In this document: positions 1-6,981 of the stretch, piece by piece
Position numbering within the stretch: the stretch's first letter is position 1
Layout: the number at the start of each line of letters is the position of its first letter
NCBI GenBank assembly: GCA_964531805.1
Contig: CAZHGE010000049.1
Coordinates: 1-21,863 of the forward strand
Direction: 5' to 3'
Source of the DNA: RGIG8767 sp964531805
GTDB lineage: Bacteria > Bacillota > Clostridia > Lachnospirales > Lachnospiraceae
Length of the DNA stretch: 21,863 nucleotides
The notes under the pieces: model-generated
What the model was told of the DNA's origin: nothing
Seen by the model: only the letters and a program-made list of their open reading frames with translations
The model's database searches: none
Translations under genes and position numbers: made by a program

Positions 1-1
1 G

Positions 2-1078
2 ATATATTCTGTTACCAAGTCTTTTTTTAAACTTTCGGATTTAGAGGTTTATAATATAATATCAGAAAGTTTTAATCAGTTAATAGAAAGATTAGGAAAG
101 AAGAATATTTCTTATAATAAATTAAAAGGTGCGTTAATACCAAATCAAGATAAAGACAAATCTGAAATATGTTTTGTTATCGATACAAGTAATATAAAAT
201 CAGATTTCTATGGTAAATATATATTTGAGAAATTGCTTCCTGCATTAGATAAGGATAGTACCTACAGTATTATGTATGGTGATTATATTGATATTTCTAA
301 TAAAGGAAGTGAATCACAAGTCAATTTATTTTATATGTTAGCTGAGCAAATGGTGGTATATAATCCAACGGAGTATAGATGTAGTAATCAATATTTTTTG
401 ATATACTTTAATCGCTTAACCAACAACCAGCGAGAACGCATTGTTGAAAAATTATCGCAGAATTCTTGGTTTATAGGATATGTTGATGTAACACACAGTT
501 CTTGTTTTAAGTCATATATTTCCTATGTTTTAATACATATGTGTATAAAATGTGAGAATCAGATTATTCTAGGGCATCCGTCAGATTATTCTGATGATGA
601 GAATATAAATATGATAGGGTATCCTTTTGAAGAAAATAATTTTTTTATTAAAAGTATTAACGAAGAAAGCTTTTTTTCATTCCTAAGTTATAAAATAGAA
701 ACAGAAGTACCTGATGAAGAAGACGTGTGTTTTTCTTTTAATGCGTTATTTCCTCGGTTTGATACAATAAATAAATTACATTTAGAAGTTAGTGATAAAA
801 AATGGAAAGAATATCTTACAAAAAATGAGAAAGGAAAAAAGGGAGCACTTTTACAATCTATTGGATATGGTGTGGACGACAAGGAGCGATTTATAAGAGA
901 AGTATATAAGTTAATATGTAGTAATTATATTTATAATTTGCAGAAAGATGAATATGGTAATTTAAAATTTAATGTGTGTGTGGATATGCTTACAATTCAT
1001 GGTAATTATAGAAAAACAACTATTGCTTTAAAATATTTACCGAATTCAGGCGAAATGTCTATTATAACGGTCACATAA
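2..1078 (+). CDS. Unrecognised protein, C-terminal part (cut by left edge)
   Basis: The frame is open from base 2 to the TAA at 1076-1078, so at least 358 residues are present and the true start lies outside the window. A TTG at 233 is internal and has no ribosome binding site. The product is rich in Asn, Ile, Lys and Tyr, with alternating hydrophobic and charged stretches. I see no signal peptide, membrane segment or catalytic motif. The last ~40 residues look like a beta-rich end. The next gene begins only 22 bases downstream with a strong Shine-Dalgarno, so the two are probably co-transcribed. Base composition is much more AT-rich than the phosphate genes, consistent with acquired DNA. I do not recognise a family. 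A partner role with the adjacent GIY-YIG nuclease, perhaps in defence, is inference only. Confidence 0.8.
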   Translation: MYSVTKSFFKLSDLEVYNIISESFNQLIERLGKKNISYNKLKGALIPNQDKDKSEICFVIDTSNIKSDFYGKYIFEKLLPALDKDSTYSIMYGDYIDISNKGSESQVNLFYMLAEQMVVYNPTEYRCSNQYFLIYFNRLTNNQRERIVEKLSQNSWFIGYVDVTHSSCFKSYISYVLIHMCIKCENQIILGHPSDYSDDENINMIGYPFEENNFFIKSINEESFFSFLSYKIETEVPDEEDVCFSFNALFPRFDTINKLHLEVSDKKWKEYLTKNEKGKKGALLQSIGYGVDDKERFIREVYKLICSNYIYNLQKDEYGNLKFNVCVDMLTIHGNYRKTTIALKYLPNSGEMSIITVT

Positions 1079-1100
1079 AAATTACAAGGAGGTGAAAATA

Positions 1101-1562
1101 ATGGGGGTGTCTAAAAGTCTTTTGTTAATAAAAGAAGAATTTTCAGAAAAGATTATTATTGATGAAAGTATTGAAAAACAACCTAAAGGAAATAGAGGAA
1201 TTTATGGATTTTTTGTTTTAAAGAATAATGTCGAAAAATGTGTATACATAGGCAAATCAGAGATTGTGAGTTCTAGAATTACAAATCATCTTTATAAAGT
1301 TATTGATGGAGTACATGCAGTAACTAAATTGAATGAAGCTTTTATCGATAAAGATAGCAAAATAGTATGCAAATTTTTGGAGGAAGTAGAGTACAAGTTT
1401 GATAATTATTTTAAAGACGCGCAACGTCTTGCAAGTCGTGAATGTTATTGGATTGATATGAAACAGAAATTGAATGAATGTTTAGAACAAGTCCCAGAAG
1501 GGAAACGGCCTAGTATAGAGTGGTGGAATGAACAAGCAAAAAAGAAAAATAGTAGAAGATAA
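1101..1562 (+). CDS. Stand-alone GIY-YIG family nuclease
   Basis: The 153-residue product carries the full GIY-YIG signature: GIY at residues 33-35, YIG at 49-51, the helix Arg and His (R59, H63), the metal-binding Glu (E114, in RECYWI) and a following Asn (N125). These are the known catalytic positions of the fold, so the enzyme is probably an active Mg-dependent DNA endonuclease. It lacks UvrC-type or homing-endonuclease DNA-binding extensions; the C-terminal ~25 residues are Lys/Arg-rich. I chose ATG 1101 because AAGGAGG at 1086-1092 lies 8 bases upstream, whereas the possible GTG at 1092 falls inside that ribosome binding site. It follows the unknown gene by 22 bases, suggesting one operon. 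The biological target is unknown; restriction of foreign DNA is plausible for such isolated domains but unproven. Confidence 0.85.
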   Translation: MGVSKSLLLIKEEFSEKIIIDESIEKQPKGNRGIYGFFVLKNNVEKCVYIGKSEIVSSRITNHLYKVIDGVHAVTKLNEAFIDKDSKIVCKFLEEVEYKFDNYFKDAQRLASRECYWIDMKQKLNECLEQVPEGKRPSIEWWNEQAKKKNSRR

Positions 1563-1623
1563 CGTTAATTAAACTAATGTGTTTAACTGAAAGAAAAATA
1601 TGTGTATGAATGGAGAAGGAAAA

Positions 1624-1971
1624 GTGACAGATAAGAGAAAAGCTAAGTTGGATGCAGAAATGATGTTAAAATGGGAGCGCTATGTATACAAGGAGATAAC
1701 GAATGAAAGTAATCGTGACTTCCGACATATTAATATAATTATTGGAGAGGATGCTTTTTTGAAAGTTTACCTGAATAATAGTTTATCGTTATGGGTATTT
1801 ATACTATGCGATGGAGAGTACGGATTTTTTGATGGATATACATGGCATGAATACATCCCTAGATCTTTAGCTGAGTTTATGGGGGAAAATATCCTAAATA
1901 TGCTACTAGGAAATGAATTCGAAGAAATTGATGGGAAATTTTATGTTAGAAAGAACTCAATTAACTTTTAG
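1624..1971 (+). CDS. Small unknown protein, likely GTG start
   Basis: This encodes about 115 residues of unknown family. I prefer the GTG at 1624 because GGAGAAGGA at 1612-1620 forms a good ribosome binding site; the in-frame ATGs at 1600 and 1606 lie at or just ahead of that site and have only weak upstream complementarity. The N-terminus is charged and helical (residues ~1-30), followed by alternating beta-like segments rich in Phe, Tyr and Trp. I see no signal peptide or membrane helix. It lies 61 bases after the nuclease gene on the same strand, in equally AT-rich DNA, and probably belongs to the same transcription unit or island. An immunity-like or accessory role is possible, but no motif supports it. 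Confidence 0.6.
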   Translation: MTDKRKAKLDAEMMLKWERYVYKEITNESNRDFRHINIIIGEDAFLKVYLNNSLSLWVFILCDGEYGFFDGYTWHEYIPRSLAEFMGENILNMLLGNEFEEIDGKFYVRKNSINF

Positions 1972-2059
1972 TATTTGGGGTGAGGCGCAGTAAAAATGTT
2001 TACACTCCGTTTACACACCCCAAGTCAGCATTCCGGCAAGCTCCTTTCTATGCGGGTTT

Positions 2060-2095
2060 GCGGTGGCGACTTTTCATTCAAGTCCGGCCACCTGC
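2060..2095. repeat. Strong imperfect hairpin with 7-base loop
   Basis: The inner stem GACTT/AAGTC (2068-2072 with 2080-2084) closes the loop TTCATTC. The outer stem GGTGGC/GCCACC (2062-2067 with 2087-2092) is separated by a two-base bulge on the 3' side and is extended by GC/GC around a single bulged T. No T-run follows, so it is not a simple terminator. It could be an RNA structure, a recombination site, or the tail of a mobile element. Confidence 0.5.
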
Positions 2096-2110
2096 AGTAA
2101 TTTAAAAGTG

Positions 2111-2147
2111 AGAGAAACGTTGATTTTACGGCGTTTCTCTTATTTTT
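2111..2147 (+). terminator. Rho-independent terminator
   Basis: A perfect 9-bp stem (AGAGAAACG at 2111-2119 with CGTTTCTCT at 2132-2140) with a 12-base loop is followed by a T-rich run (TATTTTTTT). It lies about 140 bases after the small unknown gene and probably ends the left-hand transcription unit. Confidence 0.75.
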
Positions 2148-2803
2148 TTGCTTAGTGGAAAATGTATGTACTCTTAACAGAGAGCCATATTCGGAATTAT
2201 GTTTCAAATATGGGAAAGTTATAATATAGACAAATTGGAATTTGGCACATTCTCTTTATAGTTAATAAATTGGATCTTTGCAACCTTAAAATAGTATCAT
2301 CAATGTAATATGGAATAAAAAAGAGAATCTTATTGACCTTTATTCCATAATTATAATTAAAAAGTTCTTCTTTTTTACACCATAAAGAGAAATTTGGAAT
2401 AATAAATGGCAATAGTTTTTTCCTATACCACTTTTTTTACCATCATTGCAAGATATTTATAACTTGCTTTAAAATATTTGGTATAAGAATCTGTATAAAA
2501 GCTTCTTTACACCATTTTTTCATAATATATTAGATTTTACTGGAATAAACCTTAGGTGATCTATAATCTTATGCCATCTATTTCTCTCAAATCTATAATG
2601 ACAGATTCTTAAATTCATCATTATTACAAATTCGACTTGGTATATTATGGAAGAATTTGGTGAGGATTTAAAAAGAATAAGAGAAGAATATTGGTGGATA
2701 GGTAGTGATAAAAAAACGGAATGCAGGGGCTTGTCAGGAAGATGAAGAGAAGATAGTATAAAAGAAGATTAACTGATATTGATAGAAAAAGAGAGGGCCT
2801 AAA

Positions 2804-3712
2804 ATGATAGAATATGGAAAAGCAATTTGTTATTCAGGATATAGAGCAGGACAGTGTCCGGATGGAGAGATGCCATTAAAATCACAGATCAAAGAGGATT
2901 TAGAGATTCTTTTAGCAGATGGATATAAATATCTCAGAATGTATGATCCTAATGAGCATGCGAGAATGGTTCTTGAAACGATTAGGGAAAATGATATGCC
3001 TTTGCAGTGTATTATTGGCGTAGATAATTATGCAGAAGTTAACAACCCTACCTGTCCGGATGAGAAACAGGAAAAATCAGAACAAGAGTTAGCAATGAAT
3101 GCTGAGAGAAATGACAGGGAAGTAGAAAAATTGATTGCAATGGTAAAAGAATTTCCGGAAGAAATTTTTGCTGTTTCCATTGGAAATGAAAATACACCAA
3201 GCTGGGGTAAACGTATTGTTCCAGTAGAACGCTTAATGATGCATGCAAGACGCTTTAAGGAGGCTGTTAATAAGCCGGTTACTTTCTGTGAGGGAGTATT
3301 AGAGTGGAAATCTTTGCAGGAATTAGCGGAATTAATGGATTTCATCAGTATACATAGTTATCCGTTACACTATGGCAATACAATTGATGAGGCACTAGAA
3401 GTAAATAAAAAACAATATGCGGAAATTTCTGCTTTATATCCGGATAAGCAGGTTATTTTTACGGAACTTGGCTGGGCAACGAAAGCCAGGGATGAATTGA
3501 AAAAACCAAGTTCCAGTGAGGAGAATCAGACCCGTTATATTAAAGAAGTAACGGAATGGTTTGAGGAAGAGAAGATAATTGGTTTTATATTTGAAGCTTT
3601 TGATGAATCCTGGAAAGGAGAGGCAGAGGATAGTTGTGAGTGCAATTGGGGACTCTATTATGAAAACAGACAGCCGAAGCCGGTTATTTCTACTTTACAA
3701 AATATGCAATAA
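2804..3712 (+). CDS. Glycoside hydrolase family 17-like protein (beta-1,3-glucan type)
   Basis: The 302-residue protein looks like a single TIM-barrel hydrolase. The proposed acid/base Glu is E129 in the SIGNENT motif and the proposed nucleophile is E221 in TELGWAT. Both match the GNE and E-x-GWP landmarks of GH17. The C-terminal FEAFDESWKG (about 263-272) followed by NWGLY is also typical of GH17-like bacterial proteins. There is no signal peptide, so it probably acts in the cytoplasm on imported oligosaccharides or on a cell-made glucan, unlike most secreted GH17 enzymes. The start ATG has GAGAGG about 7 bases upstream. It stands alone, with a hairpin terminator just after it. Substrate (beta-1,3- or mixed-linkage glucan) is inferred from the family. 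Confidence 0.75.
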   Translation: MIEYGKAICYSGYRAGQCPDGEMPLKSQIKEDLEILLADGYKYLRMYDPNEHARMVLETIRENDMPLQCIIGVDNYAEVNNPTCPDEKQEKSEQELAMNAERNDREVEKLIAMVKEFPEEIFAVSIGNENTPSWGKRIVPVERLMMHARRFKEAVNKPVTFCEGVLEWKSLQELAELMDFISIHSYPLHYGNTIDEALEVNKKQYAEISALYPDKQVIFTELGWATKARDELKKPSSSEENQTRYIKEVTEWFEEEKIIGFIFEAFDESWKGEAEDSCECNWGLYYENRQPKPVISTLQNMQ

Positions 3713-3727
3713 TAAACAACAATTTAA

Positions 3728-3761
3728 GGGGTACGCTGCTAGTGCAGTGTACCCTTATTAT
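3728..3761. terminator. Bidirectional hairpin terminator between convergent genes
   Basis: GGGTACGCTGC (3729-3739) pairs with GCAGTGTACCC (3744-3754) as an 11-bp stem with one G-U pair and a four-base loop TAGT. A T-rich stretch follows on the plus strand (TTATTATTTT), and the opposite strand reads TTAAATTGTTGTTT after the hairpin. It lies in the 57-base gap between the tail-to-tail genes ending at 3712 (+) and 3770 (-), so it probably serves both. Confidence 0.85.
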
Positions 3762-3769
3762 TTTAGAAC

Positions 3770-4252
3770 CTACCATATTCTTACCCCATCAATGTGGATA
3801 AACCTCGTCATATCATAAATGTATGAGGACAAAGGCCGGTTTAGGGAGTCATCAGTATGTGCGGCAATCATGATGGTTGGAGATACAGAAGTAATTACCG
3901 GGGAATGGTAAAAATGTCCATTTGAGGTGCCAAGCTGTACAATATCGCCGGGCATGGCTTCAGCTGCTGAGACTATATGCGCATATGGTCCAACGGATTT
4001 GTTATTTACAAGGAAATTGTAAAGGTATTCCACGCCGCTCCAAGATGGGGTGCGATCGTAGGAAGAACGGTAATACCAGCCCATAACTGGTGTATAATTC
4101 ATAATCCGTGCACCGGCGTAAATACTTTGGGATGCAAAATTGGTACAGTCGCCGCCAATTCCATCAAAATTATAATAAGCAGGGTTTCGTTCTAACGCCC
4201 ATCTTTGAGCATAAGCAATAGCTGCATTTCTGTCATAAGGGATTTCTTTCAT
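3770..4252 (-). CDS. Putative amidase-domain (Amidase_6-like, papain-type) protein
   Basis: The 160-residue protein shows the pattern of the Firmicutes putative amidase domain: N-terminal YDRNAAIAYA, then GGDCTNFASQ with the likely catalytic Cys at C36, a GDIVQL strand near residue 102, and His candidates H116 (YHSPVI) and H132 (AAHTDD). The domain is predicted to cleave amide bonds, probably in peptidoglycan, by a Cys-His mechanism. The protein is essentially just this domain; there is no signal peptide or cell-wall-binding module, unusual for a wall enzyme, so export may be non-classical or the substrate cytoplasmic. AGGAG lies about 8 bases before the ATG. The gene is convergent to the GH17 gene and divergent from the HD-GYP-like gene, with a perfect palindrome in its leader. 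Activity is untested inference. Confidence 0.75.
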   Translation of the reverse strand: MKEIPYDRNAAIAYAQRWALERNPAYYNFDGIGGDCTNFASQSIYAGARIMNYTPVMGWYYRSSYDRTPSWSGVEYLYNFLVNNKSVGPYAHIVSAAEAMPGDIVQLGTSNGHFYHSPVITSVSPTIMIAAHTDDSLNRPLSSYIYDMTRFIHIDGVRIW

Positions 4253-4274
4253 AAACGGCTCCTAAAGAATCAAG

Positions 4275-4294
4275 TGAACAAGACTACTTGTTCA
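4275..4294. promoter_or_regulatory. Perfect 8-bp inverted repeat upstream of the amidase-like gene
   Basis: TGAACAAG (4275-4282) and CTTGTTCA (4287-4294) are perfect inverted arms around ACTA. The repeat sits about 23 bases before the start codon of the minus-strand amidase-like gene, just ahead of its ribosome binding site. The size and symmetry fit a dimeric repressor operator or a small leader hairpin. No adjacent regulator gene identifies the binder. Confidence 0.5.
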
Positions 4295-4400
4295 TCTGTA
4301 ATTTCTATAAAATATTTTGTATTATATTATGTATTAGGTAGAAAAACGTTTACGTATTTTCGTAATTAAAAAAATGAAGGGAAAAGACGGTGTTATTTTA

Positions 4401-4429
4401 TTGACAAGCGCTTTAGTCAAACATAGAAT
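4401..4429 (+). promoter_or_regulatory. Sigma-A promoter for the HD-GYP-like gene
   Basis: TTGACA (4401-4406) and TAGAAT (4424-4429) are separated by exactly 17 bases. Transcription should begin near 4436, giving a leader of about 48 bases before ATG 4484 and excluding the upstream in-frame ATG at 4439 as the real start. Confidence 0.8.
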
Positions 4430-4483
4430 AAAATTGATATGCATAATTTGCAGAAGGTATTAGGCAGAAATTGGGAGGTTATT

Positions 4484-5530
4484 ATGTATCAGGTATCATT
4501 GGGAGAGTTACGAGTAGGTATGGTTTTGGCAGAGCCTGTTTTTTCGGATGATGGACAACTTCTAATCAAAGAAGGACAGTCTCTAAATCGCGCTATGATT
4601 CAGAAACTGGTGGAGAGAAAGATTCCGAGGATTTCGATAGCGGATATTAATTCGCTGCAGATTAATCCCATCGATCAGATGCAGGTGGTTTTGGAAGAGG
4701 CTTACCACGCTGCGATTTCAAAATATTCATCTCCGCAGATTGTTGGAAACAAAAGGGATGATATTCCTAAGATTGTAAAAAGAATGTACGAAGTAATTAC
4801 ACAGATTGTTAAGGATGAGATGGTTTTAACATATTGCTTACAGATGCGTATGGTAAAGGAGCGTAATCTGTTTCAGAAAGCAGTAGAGACTTCTGTATTT
4901 TCCGGTCTGCTTGCCGGAGTATGTGGTTGCACATTAGATCAGATGACGGATATTATGCTGGGCGGACTTTTACACGATGCCGGTTGTTTGGAAATGACAT
5001 TTTTAATCGGAAAAGCAGACAAAACACCGCAGGAAGAATTGCTTTGGAAGGAACATCCTACATACGGTTACTATTTTGCTATTCAGAATAATTTGTCAAG
5101 AAAAGTGGCAGAAATTATAGAGTATCATGAGGAACGTGTAGACGGCTCCGGTTATCCAAAACAGTTAAAAGGCGAGGAAATTCCGATAGGAGCCAGAATT
5201 GTAGCTATTTGTGCAAACATTACAGAAAGTACTGTTTACAATGGTATGAAACCATATGAAGCGTTAGAAATTATTTACGGAACGAGTGGTATTTATTTTG
5301 ACAGCAGACTCGTAAACCAGTTTGTAAAAAGTATTGCACTTTACCCGATGGGCGCGCTTGTCCGTTTATCCACGGGAGAAATTGGAATTGTTACTAACAT
5401 CAGAAAAAATCATGGTGCCCGTCCGGTCGTAAACGTGCATTATAACAGCTTTTACAAACCATTGTCTCAGCCAAAGGAGATTGACTTGGGAAAACAGAGG
5501 ACCATATTTATTGATGAAATATTGGGATAA
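4484..5530 (+). CDS. HD-GYP-like signalling protein, divergent metal site
   Basis: The 348-residue protein has an N-terminal segment (residues 1-55, beginning VSLGELRVGM) typical of HD-GYP proteins, then a helical HD-GYP-like domain (about 100-285) and a small C-terminal beta domain (about 287-348). Visible landmarks are H164-D165, H191 and DGSGYP at 220-225. Several usual ligand or signature positions differ: the first His appears replaced by T136, HDxGK reads HDAGC, the second His of HHE is E217, and the late Asp of the A-x-A-D region is A244. Normal family members cut c-di-GMP; this one may have altered activity or act as a c-di-GMP sensor. ATG 4484 is chosen because GGGAGGT lies just upstream and the promoter maps there. 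Function is uncertain. Confidence 0.8.
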   Translation: MYQVSLGELRVGMVLAEPVFSDDGQLLIKEGQSLNRAMIQKLVERKIPRISIADINSLQINPIDQMQVVLEEAYHAAISKYSSPQIVGNKRDDIPKIVKRMYEVITQIVKDEMVLTYCLQMRMVKERNLFQKAVETSVFSGLLAGVCGCTLDQMTDIMLGGLLHDAGCLEMTFLIGKADKTPQEELLWKEHPTYGYYFAIQNNLSRKVAEIIEYHEERVDGSGYPKQLKGEEIPIGARIVAICANITESTVYNGMKPYEALEIIYGTSGIYFDSRLVNQFVKSIALYPMGALVRLSTGEIGIVTNIRKNHGARPVVNVHYNSFYKPLSQPKEIDLGKQRTIFIDEILG

Positions 5531-5581
5531 AAAAAGAGTAATTATATGAGCAGATTTATAAAAGAAAAACTGAGGTAAAGC

Positions 5582-6868
5582 ATGTTTGAAGAAAGTTGGC
5601 AGAAAAGTGTAGCAGAACTGAAAAGATGTTTATTAAGAAGCGGCTATTACGTGAAGGTTTTAGTAAAGTGGCTTTTAATCAGTGTGGGGATTGGTCTGCT
5701 CGTGGGTTCTATCAGTTCTGTTTTTGGACATGCACTTGTCTGGGCAAATGAATTTCGAAATGCAAATCCTATCATTATTTTAGGGCTGCCCTTTGCTGGT
5801 ATGCTTATTGTTTTTTTGTATCATGTTTCTAAAAATACGGATGACAGAGGAACGAATATGGTCATTTCCTCTATTCATTCCTCAACGAAGATTCCATTTA
5901 AGATGGCACCGCTGATCTTTATTTCGACGGTGCTTACCCATTTATGCGGTGGTTCTGCTGGGCGTGAAGGGGCGGCTATCCAGCTCGGCGGCAGCATTGC
6001 AAATAGATTGGGTAAATTATATAACCTGAATGAAAATAATCAGCGCATTATCATTATGTGCGGTATGAGTGCTGGCTTTTCAGCACTGTTTGGTACGCCT
6101 ATGGCGGCAGCTATTTTCGCATTGGAAGTCATCAGCATTGGAATTATGCATTATTCTGCATTGGTTCCATGTGTAACAAGTGCCATGATTGCTCATTTTG
6201 TGGCAGAATTTTTTAAGGTAAAGCCGGAAAGCTTTGTAGTGGGAGAAATTCCAGCCATGGATCCGGTTATCTTCTTCAAAATGATTATTTTTTCCGGACT
6301 CATTGGCGGTGTCAGCGTTTTATTCTGTATTATCCTGCATGGAACAGAACATATTTATAAGAAATTATTAAAGAATCCATATGCCCGTATCTTTGCAGCC
6401 GGATGTGTGATTATCTTATTGACTATGGTAGTGGGAAACACCTCTTATTTAGGTTCGGGCATGGAGATTATTGAGCGTATTTTTCATGAAGGGACGACTC
6501 CTAATCATACTTTTTTATTAAAAATTATCTTTACAGCGTTGACGCTTGGTGCTGGGTTTAAAGGCGGAGAAATTGTTCCCTCGTTCTGTATAGGAGCGGC
6601 CTTTGGCTGTGTTGTGGCATCATGGTTTGGTCTGCCAATTACTTTGGTGGCAGCTTGTGGCATGATAGGTGTATTCTGTGGTGTGACAAATTGTCCCATC
6701 ACTTCGCTGTTGATTTCCTTTGAATTATTTGGATTTGAGGGAATGCCGTATTATTTAGTGACAGTGGCGGTCAGCTATATGCTCTCCGGCTATTATGGAC
6801 TTTATCATTCGCAGAAGATTATGTATTCAAAGACAGAAACGAACTTTGTTAATACGGCGGCTCATTAA
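5582..6868 (+). CDS. ClC-family chloride/fluoride transporter
   Basis: This is a 428-residue multi-pass membrane protein with about ten or more hydrophobic segments. ClC landmarks are present: the ion-pathway motif GGSAGREG (123-130, with likely gating Glu E129) and GFKGGEIVPSF (325-335), equivalent to the GxFxP loop. The first ClC motif (GSGIP) is replaced by RGTNMV near residues 89-94, placing Asn-Met where chloride-type proteins have Ser. The GFKGGE wording and that substitution resemble the CLC-F fluoride/proton antiporter clade more than EriC-type chloride exchangers. No CBS domains are present. The ATG has GAGG about 7 bases upstream, 51 bases after the previous gene, so read-through from the HD-GYP-like gene is likely. 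I see no fluoride riboswitch. The ion carried is inferred. Confidence 0.85.
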   Translation: MFEESWQKSVAELKRCLLRSGYYVKVLVKWLLISVGIGLLVGSISSVFGHALVWANEFRNANPIIILGLPFAGMLIVFLYHVSKNTDDRGTNMVISSIHSSTKIPFKMAPLIFISTVLTHLCGGSAGREGAAIQLGGSIANRLGKLYNLNENNQRIIIMCGMSAGFSALFGTPMAAAIFALEVISIGIMHYSALVPCVTSAMIAHFVAEFFKVKPESFVVGEIPAMDPVIFFKMIIFSGLIGGVSVLFCIILHGTEHIYKKLLKNPYARIFAAGCVIILLTMVVGNTSYLGSGMEIIERIFHEGTTPNHTFLLKIIFTALTLGAGFKGGEIVPSFCIGAAFGCVVASWFGLPITLVAACGMIGVFCGVTNCPITSLLISFELFGFEGMPYYLVTVAVSYMLSGYYGLYHSQKIMYSKTETNFVNTAAH

Positions 6869-6981
6869 ACGTTGGATGGTGTCAAAAGATGGTTAGGAAG
6901 TTCTGAGCAGTTGATGGAAAATGTCTTCTGCATTAAAAGTCAGCATATATTAAGATTAAGAAAATAAAGTTCAGGTAACAC

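Larger units (their letters stand above)
1972..2803. other. Gene-poor tract, ~830 bases, very AT-rich
   Basis: I find no convincing gene here. The first ~180 bases hold an 11-bp-period TTTACAC direct repeat (1999-2016), a strong hairpin (2060-2095) and an intrinsic terminator (2111-2147). From about 2150 to 2700 the DNA is extremely AT-rich with stops in most frames. A 71-codon minus-strand frame (2197-2412) and a 32-codon plus-strand frame from ATG 2647 lack good ribosome binding sites and may be decayed remnants. The tract separates the accessory genes on the left from ordinary chromosomal genes on the right, so it could hold an old island junction, but I see no attachment-site duplication. 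Confidence 0.5.

Noticed and set aside
233..1078. TTG at 233 as the start of the first gene
   Set aside because: The frame is open to the left edge and no ribosome binding site precedes the TTG, so it is an internal codon of a truncated gene.
2197..2412. 71-codon minus-strand frame in the AT-rich tract
   Set aside because: Weak ribosome binding site, AT-driven composition and no recognisable domain; could be a decayed fragment but cannot be supported as a gene.
2647..2745. 32-codon plus-strand frame with a helix-like start resembling a DNA-binding protein N-terminus
   Set aside because: No ribosome binding site and far too short for a helix-turn-helix domain; no continuation in another frame was seen.
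5531..5581. Fluoride riboswitch before the ClC gene
   Set aside because: The 51-base gap is too short and lacks any pseudoknot-like GC segments.
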